Shown here: piece by piece, positions 56,601 through 64,000 of the stretch
Position numbering within the stretch: position 1 is the stretch's first letter
How the letters are laid out: each line of letters opens with the position of its first letter
Origin: Bacteroides sp.
Lineage (GTDB): Bacteria; Bacteroidota; Bacteroidia; Bacteroidales; Bacteroidaceae
NCBI GenBank assembly: GCA_021201335.1
Contig: JAJQFD010000054.1
Location: 95,467 to 159,466 of the forward strand
DNA: 64,000 nt
Reading direction: 5' to 3'
Made by a program: the position numbers and the translations under genes
The notes under the pieces: generated by a model
What the model was told of the DNA's origin: nothing
Seen by the model: the letters and a program-made list of their open reading frames with translations, nothing else
Databases searched by the model: none

Positions 56601-56754
56601 AAGTATCCGTAAAAAAGAAATGGTATGGGTCAACATAGACCATCGCCAAATGGGAGTAGGTGGCGACAACACATGGGGTGCTCAAGTACACCCGGAATAT
56701 ACTATTACTCCTGAAACGATGTCGTATACCTTTACATTACAACCCCTACCCTAA
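53626..56754 (+). CDS. GH2 beta-galactosidase, secreted
   Basis: From ATG 53626 (MKNILILFIVNLLLIHVGVQ) the 1042-aa protein has a cleaved signal peptide; the longer frame from 53602 adds eight residues and overlaps lysO. GH2 features appear in order: sugar-binding domain (INREPMYAHFIPF, VPGSWELQGFDAPIYTDVSY), immunoglobulin-like domain, then the barrel (FKGVNRHEHDPHHGRTITVE, AVRCSHYPNYPQWYTLCDRY). The acid/base Glu lies in WSMGNESGYGQNF (about residue 480) and the nucleophile in LILCEYAHAMGN (about 545). The C-terminus has the beta-galactosidase small-chain domain. It removes terminal beta-galactose from glycans in the periplasm or at the surface. It starts 12 bp after lysO. Confidence 0.92.
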   Translation: MKNILILFIVNLLLIHVGVQAGEKTNLPWQNPRVNAINREPMYAHFIPFTNEQAALQQSRLPLPAALALNEKVERRISLNGTWKFLYSRNPQSCPDGFWKSGYRVNNWKSIRVPGSWELQGFDAPIYTDVSYPFPANPPHIPEDYNPVGAYVREFTVPTSWNGLDIFLDFEGVESAFYCWVNGELAGYSEDSRLPAHFNITSLLRKGSNKLAVKVFRYSDGSYLEDQDYWKYSGIERDVFLYARPMSRVKDFKLTGGYDTSNQNGDFSLEVRLHKPQKDQRVEIKLMDGESVLLTEKKKLKSEADTLLAVNQLLPQIKGWSAETPSLYQLVISTYDTQNQPLESFVHSFGFRTVEMRNGMLLINDVPVLFKGVNRHEHDPHHGRTITVESMIEDIRLMKQFNINAVRCSHYPNYPQWYTLCDRYGLYVVDEANIESHGMDHHPNRTLANYPEWELPFRERMERMVKRDRNFTSIVTWSMGNESGYGQNFETLYKWTKTFDSTRPTQYEGSRKQGVSDIYCPMYGRIWLLREHVNQRQPRPLILCEYAHAMGNSVGNLQDYWDLIYQYDQLQGGFIWDWVDQTFDIRDPEGNRIWAYGGDMGFAGVPNDSNFCANGLIAADRSLHPHIWEVKKVYQYIHFEPVPFTTHRLKVTNRHDFIGLENYYLRWALESDGKTIESGRMDFPAIAPHGSAFISIPMKSFYQPGKEYFLKVEALTREGHPLIDKDHVYAMEQWQLPGEATIGSPRKYAVQPSTRKENEEIIVEGNSFCVTFSNRNGQITSLIYNQKEMLQDGLQPNFWRALTDNDVANNTLGRCGTWKEAGNKVVLKSIDTSLLRDKGAIGIMTHYELPEQASSLSIVYRIFGDGLIEVETTFTPGKKPLPEMPRFGLRMILSAEYDKMTWLGRGPHENYTDRKSSAAVGLYQATVWEQYHPYVRAQETGNKCDVRWFSLSNQQGQGLLITGIEPLSVSVWNFPQEDIQYVPFNIERKHGGSIRKKEMVWVNIDHRQMGVGGDNTWGAQVHPEYTITPETMSYTFTLQPLP

Positions 56755-56765
56755 AGAATAAAAAT

Positions 56766-58709
56766 ATGAGAAATTTAATTTTCATTAAAACAATAGCCTT
56801 TGTACTGTTGGCTGTACTAGTATCCTGTGGTCAACCTGTCAAACAGACTTCATCTATTCGGTTCCGGTTTGATAATATACTGGATATCTCCTACACACCT
56901 ACCGAAGGAACTCCTGGCGGAGGTTGGTTTAGCGATCAGGGTTCGTGGATGGGATTCACCATACCTCAATCGGATAATTGGATAAATGGTTTCTGTGGTC
57001 CTTTCAGTTTGGACTACCGCCATTGGATGGCTCACTCGGCTGTTAGAGTCAGTTTTCATGCAGAGGGAGATGAAATATTTGTTTCTGATTCAATCAACTA
57101 TGTTCCCGGTCAACTTTACCTGGCTGCACATTCTGCAAAAGGAAAGATCGAACAACGCTTAGAGTTCATCGACGCTTACACAGCTCTGCTGAGCATACGC
57201 ACCAAAGGTAATCATGAACTACGCTTCCAAGGAGATAAATGGGCAGAAGGAACCCAATTCGAAACCTACCAAAATGCCTTGATAGCACGACATCCCTCCG
57301 GTGAAATCGTATGCATCAGCTTTGCACCCGATGCTCGTCTGACACTTAATTCGCATAACTATGAAGCAATATATAGTGCGGAAGAAGAAGTTTATCTGAC
57401 TATTTCTTTCTTTAATAATGAAAAAGAAAAAACAGCCGGATTACAGAAAGCAACCGCTATATTGAGTCAGCCCGAAACTTACCTGAAAACCAATCATCAA
57501 CGGTGGGAAGAGTATCTGACTAAAATAGTACGTACAGATATGCCTTATAGATATAACCGTATAGCTGCAAAATCAGTAGTGACCTTAATGTCGAATTGGC
57601 AAACTCATAAAGGAGGATTACTTCATGAAGGTATTGTACCCAGTCATGCGGCAAGTTATTTTATGGGATTTTGGGCCTGGGATTCATGGAGATTCTCTGT
57701 AGCCTTGGCATCCTTCGCTCCTGAACTAGCGAAGAATCAGATCCGTGCCATGTTCGATTACCAATTACCAGACGGTATGGTAATAGATTGCATCTACTCC
57801 AACCCGGAAGAGAATAATGCACGTGATAGCAAACCGCCATTGGCAGCTTGGGCAGTAAATGCTATCTTCGAGCATACCCAGGATACCGCCTTTGTCCGGG
57901 AAATGTATCCACAACTACTGGCATACCATCGTTGGTGGTACAACAAGCGGGATCATAACCAAAACGGAATCTGCGAATTCGGTTCTATGGATGGCACCAC
58001 AGAAGCTGCTGCCTGGGAAAGCGGAATGGACAATGCCATCCGCTTCGACAATGCCCGCATGGTGAAGAATGCCGAAGATGCCTGGAGTTTCGATCAGGAA
58101 AGTGTGGATCTGAATGCATATCTGGCTTATGAATATCAATTGTTGAAGAACTTTGCCTCCATTATTGATCTGCCTTTCAATGAACCAGACTATACGGCCA
58201 ATGTTGCAGACTATTTTTTCGATACGGAACGTGGCTTTTTCTTTGACCGTCGCCTTAGCGATGGCAGTTTCGTTGTTGAAGAAGGTTGCGAAGCATATAT
58301 ACCTTTCTGGACGGGTATTGCCTCTGCCGAACAAATGGAACGTGCCTTGGTTCTCTTTACGGATACAGCCAAATTTTCCACATATATACCTTTCCCCACT
58401 GTTGCAGCTGATAATCCAAAATTTATGCCTAAAGGTTACTGAAGAGGCCCTATCTGGTTAGATCAGACTTACTTTGCCATCCGGGGACTGCGTAATTACG
58501 GATACCACGAACTGGCTGATAAATATACCCAACAGGTATTTGATCGCTTACAAGGATTGCAGGAGCAGGCACCTATTCATGAGAATTATGGTACACATAC
58601 CGGAGAACGTCTGAAAGCATCACACTTCAGTTGGAGTGCTGCCCATCTTTTAATGTTGTATGAAGAATATGGTAGAAATAAATTAATGACGATCATTCCC
58701 AGACAATAG
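56766..58709 (+). pseudogene. GH63-like glycosidase lipoprotein, Trp codon changed to TGA at 58440
   Basis: The 558-aa open frame starts with a lipobox (LVSC). The catalytic (alpha/alpha)6 part is visible: ASYFMGFWAWDSWRFSVALA, GICEFGSMDGTTEAAAWESG, then PKFMPKGY and a stop. Reading on in frame gives RGPIWLDQTYFAIRGLRNYG and ends at TAG 58707-58709, for 647 aa. The family motif is GYWRGPIW, so TGA at 58440-58442 stands in for TGG. The truncated product loses the last 89 residues, including conserved parts of the active-site barrel. The enzyme would trim alpha-glucose or alpha-mannose type residues; specificity is not clear. It follows GH2 by 11 bp. Confidence 0.82.
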
Positions 58710-58719
58710 TCTGATAAGC

Positions 58720-58767
58720 AAAAAGAGCTATAATCTAGAATAGTATCATTCAGGTTACAGCTCTTTT
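58720..58767. terminator. Bidirectional terminator between GH63 and DUF4369 genes
   Basis: AAAAAGAGCTATAA on the left pairs with TTACAGCTCTTTT on the right, with one mismatch. Both strands show a T-rich tail, and the flanking genes converge here. Confidence 0.7.
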
Positions 58768-58882
58768 CGTAGATTATATCACCGACTTCTATTTCAATTG
58801 ACAACTCTTTATAAATGTACCACTGTTTCAATTACCGATGATTTCAATCCCCGGCAATGGTATATATTAATGATATCGGGTG

Positions 58883-59620
58883 TTAATTTCTCGGGGAAAC
58901 CAATTCATTCTGTCTCAACCGACGCTCTTCGTCCAGTAACTGTTTATTTTCCCGGGCTTTGCTTAAGAACTCTTTCACTAGCTTATTGCTTTTAAACGAA
59001 TACGGAGCCTTTTCAATTATTCCTTCAATTTGCGGAGTCATGATTGGATAAGGCAAAGTACTACAAAGCATTAAAAATACACTCGGACCTAATACTGTCT
59101 CATAATTTGCTGAAAGAAAAGTCTCGACATGGTCATCCATTTCTTTCACCAACTCTTTTGTTTCTCTATATACCTGATCCTGCGCTTCATCTACGTTTAT
59201 CCCTTCTAAAACCATCCGTGCTTCTTTACGTTCAAGTTCATCCCTTCTCAAATCAAACTCATTTCGTTTATTGATAAAGCCGTAAAGAGCATCATTTAAA
59301 GGAGTACCGCTGGCCAGGAGTTCATTATAATTGATGGTAACTTTAATGTTTCCTTTTTCAATAACAAGTGGCATAATACTCTGCTCATCTAAAAACAAAG
59401 TAACCATTGCAACAGAGTCAATGCGATGTTTCATAGTAAACGTTCCATGAATTACTTCAGCTGAATCAACTGCCAAAATGGAATCACCCCGAAACATTTT
59501 CAGGTAAACCATTTTTCCGTCAAAATCCTTAATAGCGGAGGATCCTTCCAGTTTATATTTACCACCATTACAAGCTGCCAGAAATGGGAATAATAAAAAA
59601 ACAGATAAAAGCTTATTCAT
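58883..59620 (-). CDS. DUF4369 lipoprotein
   Basis: This 245-aa lipoprotein has a lipobox LAAC (about Cys17) and a DUF4369 domain (about 20-125: KLEGSSAIKDFDGKMVYLKM, FRGDSILAVDSAEVIHGTFT). The second half is helical and charged (RDELERKEARMVLEGINVDE) and has no thioredoxin domain, although DUF4369 is usually joined to one. The function is unknown; proteins of this kind may act in periplasmic redox or stress control. It is convergent with GH63 across a bidirectional terminator and divergent from the S46 peptidase. Confidence 0.85.
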   Translation of the reverse strand: MNKLLSVFLLFPFLAACNGGKYKLEGSSAIKDFDGKMVYLKMFRGDSILAVDSAEVIHGTFTMKHRIDSVAMVTLFLDEQSIMPLVIEKGNIKVTINYNELLASGTPLNDALYGFINKRNEFDLRRDELERKEARMVLEGINVDEAQDQVYRETKELVKEMDDHVETFLSANYETVLGPSVFLMLCSTLPYPIMTPQIEGIIEKAPYSFKSNKLVKEFLSKARENKQLLDEERRLRQNELVSPRN

Positions 59621-59648
59621 TCACTATTTAGGTTACAGTTTTACATCA

Positions 59649-59803
59649 CAAAAATACAATCAAATCGCTAGGAAGAAAAAGATTTTATCAATATTTAAAA
59701 CTTACCTACTTCTTTTCTGTTTATTATTAGGGTTTTAGATCTCGAAGAATCGTTTTTTACAGATCATTTAGAATTAGAAAATAAATTTATTTACTTAATT
59801 TTG
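59649..59803. promoter_or_regulatory. Divergent promoters in the 59621-59946 gap
   Basis: CAAAAATA at 59649-59656 reads TATTTTTG on the minus strand, about 29 nt before the DUF4369 gene. TAATTTTG at 59796-59803 fits the plus-strand -7 box for the S46 peptidase, giving a leader of about 140 nt. The rest of this 326-bp gap is AT-rich and shows no gene or repeat. Confidence 0.5.
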
Positions 59804-59946
59804 CATGTGTCTCTGTGTTCTTAAACATATTGACAGAAATTGATAATAAAAAAGCTGTTTTTAACTTTGAATTGCTTTAAAAATAGAATATTTAAATCAA
59901 CCTTACAACAAATAGTCAAAACTGAAACACTTAACTTAAAATAAAA

Positions 59947-62112
59947 ATGAATAGAATTAGAATTTTCGTATCAGCATTGGTTATGCTGGTGGTATGCTCC
60001 GTAAGAGCGGATGAAGGGATGTGGTTACTGCAATTGATGCAAGAGCAACATTCCATAGATATGATGAAGAAACAAGGTCTGAAACTTAATGCGACAGATT
60101 TATACAATCCAAATGGAGTATCACTGAAAGATGCAGTAGGTATTTTTGGTGGTGGATGTACCGGAGAAGTTATCTCATCTGAAGGTCTTATCCTGACAAA
60201 CCATCATTGCGGTTATAGTTTCATCCAGCAACACAGTTCGGTAGAGCATGATTACCTGACAGATGGATTCTGGGCAAAAACGCGGGTTGAAGAATTACCT
60301 ACTCCTCGCTTAAAATTTACTTTCATTGAACAAATTGAAGATATAACTGATCTGATTAATCAAAAGATTGCAACCAATGAAATAACTGAGACAGAAGCGT
60401 TTTCAACCAAATACCTGAACGATCTTGCTCAGGTACTCCACGCACAAAGCGACCTGAAAGATAAAAAAGGGATTTCACCACAGGCTCTTCCTTTCTATGC
60501 AGGTAATAAATTCTATCTGATTTACCGGAAAATATACAGTGATGTACGTATGGTAGCTGCACCTCCATCTTCCGTTGGTAAATTTGGAGGCGAGACAGAC
60601 AACTGGATGTGGCCACGCCATACAGGTGACTTTTCGATGTTCCGCATTTATGCTGATGCCAATGGTGAACCGGCAGAATACAGTCCTGAAAACATACCTT
60701 TAAAAACTAAGAAACACCTATCTATCTCTATCAAAGGATTGAATGAAGGTGATTATGCCATGATTATGGGATTTCCCGGAAGTACCTCCCGTTACCTGAC
60801 TGTTTCGGAAGTGAAAGAACGGATGGAAGCAACGAACGAACCCCGTATCCGCATCCGTACCGCTCGTTTGAATGTATTGAGGGAAGTAATGGCTTCCAGC
60901 GATAAAATCCGTATTCAGTATGCCAATAAATATGCCGGTTCATCCAACTACTGGAAAAATTCCATCGGTATGAACAAAGCAATTATTGATAACGACGTGC
61001 CGGGTGCCAAAGCAGCACAAGAAGTTGCTTTTAACCAGTTTGCCCGGACAAAGAATAACCAGGCATATATGAGCGTTATTGATCAACTGAATGCAGTGGT
61101 TGCTCGAACACAACCACTGACTTATCAGCGCACATCCTTAACCGAGGTATTTATGAGTGCTATCGAATTCTTTGTTACCGACAAAGCTTTCAAAGAGATG
61201 AGAAAAGCACTGGAAGAAAGTAACACAACAAAGATTGATTCACTGAAAAACAGTTTCCGCCAACAATACGAACGTATTCACAACAAAGACTACGATCACG
61301 AGGTGGATCGTAAAGTAGCCAAAGCACTTATTCCTTTGTACGCGGAAATGATTCAACCGGAATTACGCCCTGCTTTTTATTCCACTATCGAAAAAGATTT
61401 TAAGGGCGACTACAATGCCTATATTGATGCCATCTATGATCAGTCTATCCTATCCAGTCAGGCCAACCTGGATGCATTCCTGGCCGACCCTACCATTGAT
61501 GCCCTAGATAAAGACATGACTCTGGGTTATTCCAACTCCATCATGAGTCGCTTCCGCCAGATTAACAATGAACTAAAACCATTAAAGGATCAATTGGACA
61601 TTCTTCATAAAACATACATCAGGGGGTTGGGAGAAATGAAGTCACCTACTCCCTCCTACCCGGATGCGAACTTTACGATCCGATTAACATATGGGAATGT
61701 GAAATCATACAGCCCACGCGATGGAGTACGCTATAAATATTATACTACTGCTAAAGGGGTACTTGAAAAAGAAGACCCCAATAATCGCGAATTTAATGTA
61801 CCAGCCAAATTGAAAGAACTAATCCTTACTGGTGACTTTGGCCGGTATGCATTACCAAATGGTGAGATGCCAGTATGCTTCCTAACAAACAACGATATTA
61901 CAGGTGGTAACTCAGGTAGTCCGGTATTAAACGAAAACGGTGAACTGATCGGTTGTGCTTTTGATGGTAACTGGGAGTCTCTCAGTGGGGATATTAATTT
62001 CGACAACGACAAGCAACGTTGTATCAACCTGGACATTCGTTATGTTCTCTTTATCCTGGATAAACTGGGAGGATGCGGACATTTAATTAATGAAATGACT
62101 ATTGTTCAATAA
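59947..62112 (+). CDS. S46 family dipeptidyl-peptidase, DPP7-like
   Basis: This 721-aa exported serine peptidase has a signal peptide (to about Ala21) and starts mature with DEGMWLLQLMQEQ. The S46 catalytic elements are visible: His in LTNHHCGY (His86/His87), Asp in TDNWMWPRHTGDF, and Ser656 in TGGNSGSPVLN. Position +18 from this Ser is Gly674 (AFDGNWE); in the Porphyromonas enzymes this position is Gly in DPP7 (hydrophobic P1) and Arg in DPP11 (acidic P1), so a DPP7-type preference is inferred. It releases dipeptides from oligopeptides in the periplasm. A related second gene follows after 17 bp. Confidence 0.92.
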   Translation: MNRIRIFVSALVMLVVCSVRADEGMWLLQLMQEQHSIDMMKKQGLKLNATDLYNPNGVSLKDAVGIFGGGCTGEVISSEGLILTNHHCGYSFIQQHSSVEHDYLTDGFWAKTRVEELPTPRLKFTFIEQIEDITDLINQKIATNEITETEAFSTKYLNDLAQVLHAQSDLKDKKGISPQALPFYAGNKFYLIYRKIYSDVRMVAAPPSSVGKFGGETDNWMWPRHTGDFSMFRIYADANGEPAEYSPENIPLKTKKHLSISIKGLNEGDYAMIMGFPGSTSRYLTVSEVKERMEATNEPRIRIRTARLNVLREVMASSDKIRIQYANKYAGSSNYWKNSIGMNKAIIDNDVPGAKAAQEVAFNQFARTKNNQAYMSVIDQLNAVVARTQPLTYQRTSLTEVFMSAIEFFVTDKAFKEMRKALEESNTTKIDSLKNSFRQQYERIHNKDYDHEVDRKVAKALIPLYAEMIQPELRPAFYSTIEKDFKGDYNAYIDAIYDQSILSSQANLDAFLADPTIDALDKDMTLGYSNSIMSRFRQINNELKPLKDQLDILHKTYIRGLGEMKSPTPSYPDANFTIRLTYGNVKSYSPRDGVRYKYYTTAKGVLEKEDPNNREFNVPAKLKELILTGDFGRYALPNGEMPVCFLTNNDITGGNSGSPVLNENGELIGCAFDGNWESLSGDINFDNDKQRCINLDIRYVLFILDKLGGCGHLINEMTIVQ

Positions 62113-62129
62113 CCATTCAATCCATCCTA

Positions 62130-64000
62130 ATGAAAAAAATCGCAGGAAGTTTGTTACTAGCTGGTATAATGCTTTTACCTGTACATGCAGATGAAGGTAT
62201 GTGGCTGTTAACAGACCTGAAAAAACAAAACGAAGCAGCAATGATGGAACTGGGACTCCAGATTCCCATCGAGCAAATTTATAACCCAACTGGAGTGTCT
62301 TTAAAAGATGCCGTTGTGCACTTTGGCAGAGGATGTACCGGAGAAGTGATTTCTGCAGAAGGGCTGGTACTAACCAATCATCATTGCGGATACGGAGCTA
62401 TACAAAAGCTCAGTTCCGTTGAACATGATTATCTGACAGATGGATTTTGGGCTATGAATCGCTCGGAAGAACTTCCCTGTGAAGGATTAACTATCACCTT
62501 CATCGACCGGATACTGGATGTTACAGATTATGTAAATATACAGCTTCAAACAGATGAAGACCCTGAAGGAACCAACTATCTGTCAACCAAGTATCTGCAG
62601 AAAGTCGCTAATCGCTTTGCAGATGAACAGAACATAATTGTGACCGATGCCACCCGACTGGAGTTAAAACCATTTTACGGAGGTAACCGCTATTATTTAT
62701 TCATAAAAACAGTTTATAGCGATATCCGCATAGTGGGCGCTCCCCCCTCTTCTATTGGTAAATATGGAGCTGATACAGATAACTGGATGTGGCCACGACA
62801 TACCGGGGATTTCTCTATATTCCGTATTTATGCGGATAAAAATGGTAAGCCGGCTCCTTATTCCCAAAGTAACATCCCGTTGCAAGTTAAGAAACACCTG
62901 AAAATCAGTCTGGCAGGAATCAACGAAGAAGACTTCGTGTTCCTAATGGGTTTTCCGGGACGTAACTGGCGATATATGATTTCCGATGAAGTGGAAGAAC
63001 GGATACAAACAACTAATTTTATGCGTCATCATATTCGGGAAGTACGACAGGAAGCCCTAATGGAACAAATGCTGGCCGATCCGGCTGTGCGAATTCATTA
63101 TGCAAGTAAGTACGCCTCTTCAGCTAATTACTGGAAAAATGCAATTGGAATGAATGAGGGGTTAATTCGTTTGAATGTATTAAAAACCAAGCAGGAGCAA
63201 CAGGAGCAATCGCTGGAACGGGGGCGCGAAAAAGGAGACGATTCTTATCAGAAAGCTTTCAATGAAATTCGTTCTATTGTGGCTCAACGCAGAGATGCCA
63301 TGTACCACCAACAGGCTATTAATGAAGCGTTGGTTACCGCACTGGATTTTATGAAAATTCCTTCTACCACCGCTTTACTTACTGCATTGGAAAATAAGGA
63401 TAAAAAGAAAACCAGAGAGGAAACCGAAAAGTTGAAATTAAAAGCAGACGAATATTTTGCGTCTGTACCTTTTCCGGAAGTGGAAAAAATAGTAGCTAAA
63501 AGAATGCTGGATACCTATAAGAAATATATCCCTAAAGAACAACAAATTAGCATCTTCAGCGTTATTGACAATCGTTTCCAGGGCAATACGGATGCTTTTA
63601 TTGATGCATGCTTCAACTATTCTATCTTTGGTAACAAAGAGAACTTTCATCAGTTTATCCGGAAACCCAAAGCAGAAAGAATAGAGCAAGACTGGATGAT
63701 TTTATTCAAACATTCCATTACCAACGGCCTTTTGCAAACCGCCCTGGCAGTGAAAGATATCAACGAAAATTATGATTCGGCTCATAAAATATGGGTAAAG
63801 GGAATGATGGATATGCGGCAGGAAGCAGGCAAGCCTATTTATCCGGATGCAAATTCTACCTTACGTTTAACCTATGGACAGGTTCTTTCCTATGAACCGT
63901 ATGATGCCACCATCTATGAGTATTATACTACTCTGAAGGGAGTGATGGAAAAAGAAAATCCTGAGAACTGGGAATTTGTGGTGCCTGAAAAGCTGAAACA
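62130..64000 (+). CDS. S46 family dipeptidyl-peptidase (partial, C-terminus beyond window)
   Basis: Starting at ATG 62130 (MKKIAGSLLLAGIMLLPVHA) the frame stays open to the right edge for about 623 codons. It has an export signal, mature start DEGMWLLTDLKKQN, catalytic His in LTNHHCGY and the DNWMWPRHTGDF segment with the Asp. The C-terminal part with the Ser and the specificity residue lies outside the window, so DPP7 or DPP11 cannot be told apart. It begins 17 bp after the stop of the first S46 gene and is clearly a tandem paralogue in one operon. An insert rich in charged residues (EQQEQSLERGREKGDD) lies in the helical region at about residues 357-372. Confidence 0.9.
   Translation, partial: MKKIAGSLLLAGIMLLPVHADEGMWLLTDLKKQNEAAMMELGLQIPIEQIYNPTGVSLKDAVVHFGRGCTGEVISAEGLVLTNHHCGYGAIQKLSSVEHDYLTDGFWAMNRSEELPCEGLTITFIDRILDVTDYVNIQLQTDEDPEGTNYLSTKYLQKVANRFADEQNIIVTDATRLELKPFYGGNRYYLFIKTVYSDIRIVGAPPSSIGKYGADTDNWMWPRHTGDFSIFRIYADKNGKPAPYSQSNIPLQVKKHLKISLAGINEEDFVFLMGFPGRNWRYMISDEVEERIQTTNFMRHHIREVRQEALMEQMLADPAVRIHYASKYASSANYWKNAIGMNEGLIRLNVLKTKQEQQEQSLERGREKGDDSYQKAFNEIRSIVAQRRDAMYHQQAINEALVTALDFMKIPSTTALLTALENKDKKKTREETEKLKLKADEYFASVPFPEVEKIVAKRMLDTYKKYIPKEQQISIFSVIDNRFQGNTDAFIDACFNYSIFGNKENFHQFIRKPKAERIEQDWMILFKHSITNGLLQTALAVKDINENYDSAHKIWVKGMMDMRQEAGKPIYPDANSTLRLTYGQVLSYEPYDATIYEYYTTLKGVMEKENPENWEFVVPEKLK

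Noticed and set aside
48008..58709. TGA read as Trp (altered genetic code) to explain the GH63 stop
   Set aside because: TGA ends several intact genes in the window (for example at 1520-1522 and 5396-5398) and no other in-frame TGA stands at a conserved Trp.

Overview
The window comes from a Bacteroidota chromosome, order Bacteroidales, most like Parabacteroides/Bacteroides (genus is inference). The evidence is SusC/SusD glycan-uptake pairs, a FecR/ECF-sigma system, S46 dipeptidyl-peptidases, Bacteroidetes-only lipoprotein families (DUF1735, DUF4369, DUF4377, DUF5121-like), many lipoproteins, and many gene starts preceded by the Bacteroidetes -7 box TAnnTTTG. No rRNA, tRNA, CRISPR array, insertion sequence or phage gene was seen. 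Both edges cut a gene: a radical SAM protein on the left and an S46 peptidase on the right.

Layout. 1-12.9 kb is mainly housekeeping: radical SAM protein, YkgJ-type Cys-cluster protein, an interrupted XRE/DUF4870 gene, an APC permease, a sodium:solute symporter with a 41-aa partner, a PagL-like lipid A deacylase coupled to metY, maeB, gdhA and a DUF4377 lipoprotein. 13.4-28.5 kb is a first glycan locus: a GH43 lipoprotein and a PD40/SusE-like lipoprotein on the plus strand. On the minus strand is a FecR - ECF sigma - FecR - SusC (with STN signalling domain) - SusD - GH18 - DUF1735/LamG - Ig/F5-8C operon that looks like an N-glycan (or chitobiose-containing glycan) utilisation locus. 28.8-43.6 kb holds two GHL10-like hydrolases flanking cstA and uvrA, an ATP-grasp-like unknown, an AAA ATPase, a DUF4870 protein and nifJ (PFOR). 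44-46 kb holds a Tyr-rich protein with a 19-residue repeat and a collagen-like lipoprotein. 46.1-58.7 kb is a second glycan locus: TPR/HTH regulator, SusC, SusD, split lysO, GH2 beta-galactosidase and GH63-like enzyme. 58.9-64 kb holds a DUF4369 lipoprotein and two tandem S46 peptidases.

Most striking observations. (1) Six genes have interrupted reading frames that rejoin perfectly with one base change: XRE/DUF4870 (in-frame TAA), GH43 (A8 tract), the first SusC (A5 tract), the second SusC (missing base), the second SusD (A6 tract) and GH63 (TGA in place of a conserved Trp). Five of the six are glycan-locus genes. Real locus decay, slippage-based variation and assembly error are all possible, and the sequence alone cannot separate them. 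(2) Three intergenic arrays of short palindromic or inverted units with an exact 22- or 23-bp period lie at 807-920, 13214-13296 and 36947-37017; two share a 13-nt module. They are the best candidates for something undescribed here. (3) Other unusual points are two FecR genes around one sigma factor, an AAA ATPase with Gln in place of the Walker B Glu, and a near-palindrome abutting the maeB promoter.

How the genes fit together. Central carbon and nitrogen metabolism (PFOR, malic enzyme, GDH, MetY, CstA) sits beside two Sus-type loci for glycan foraging and periplasmic dipeptide release by S46 peptidases, the normal economy of a gut Bacteroidales. Functions are assigned from recognisable motifs and family knowledge; no database search was run.
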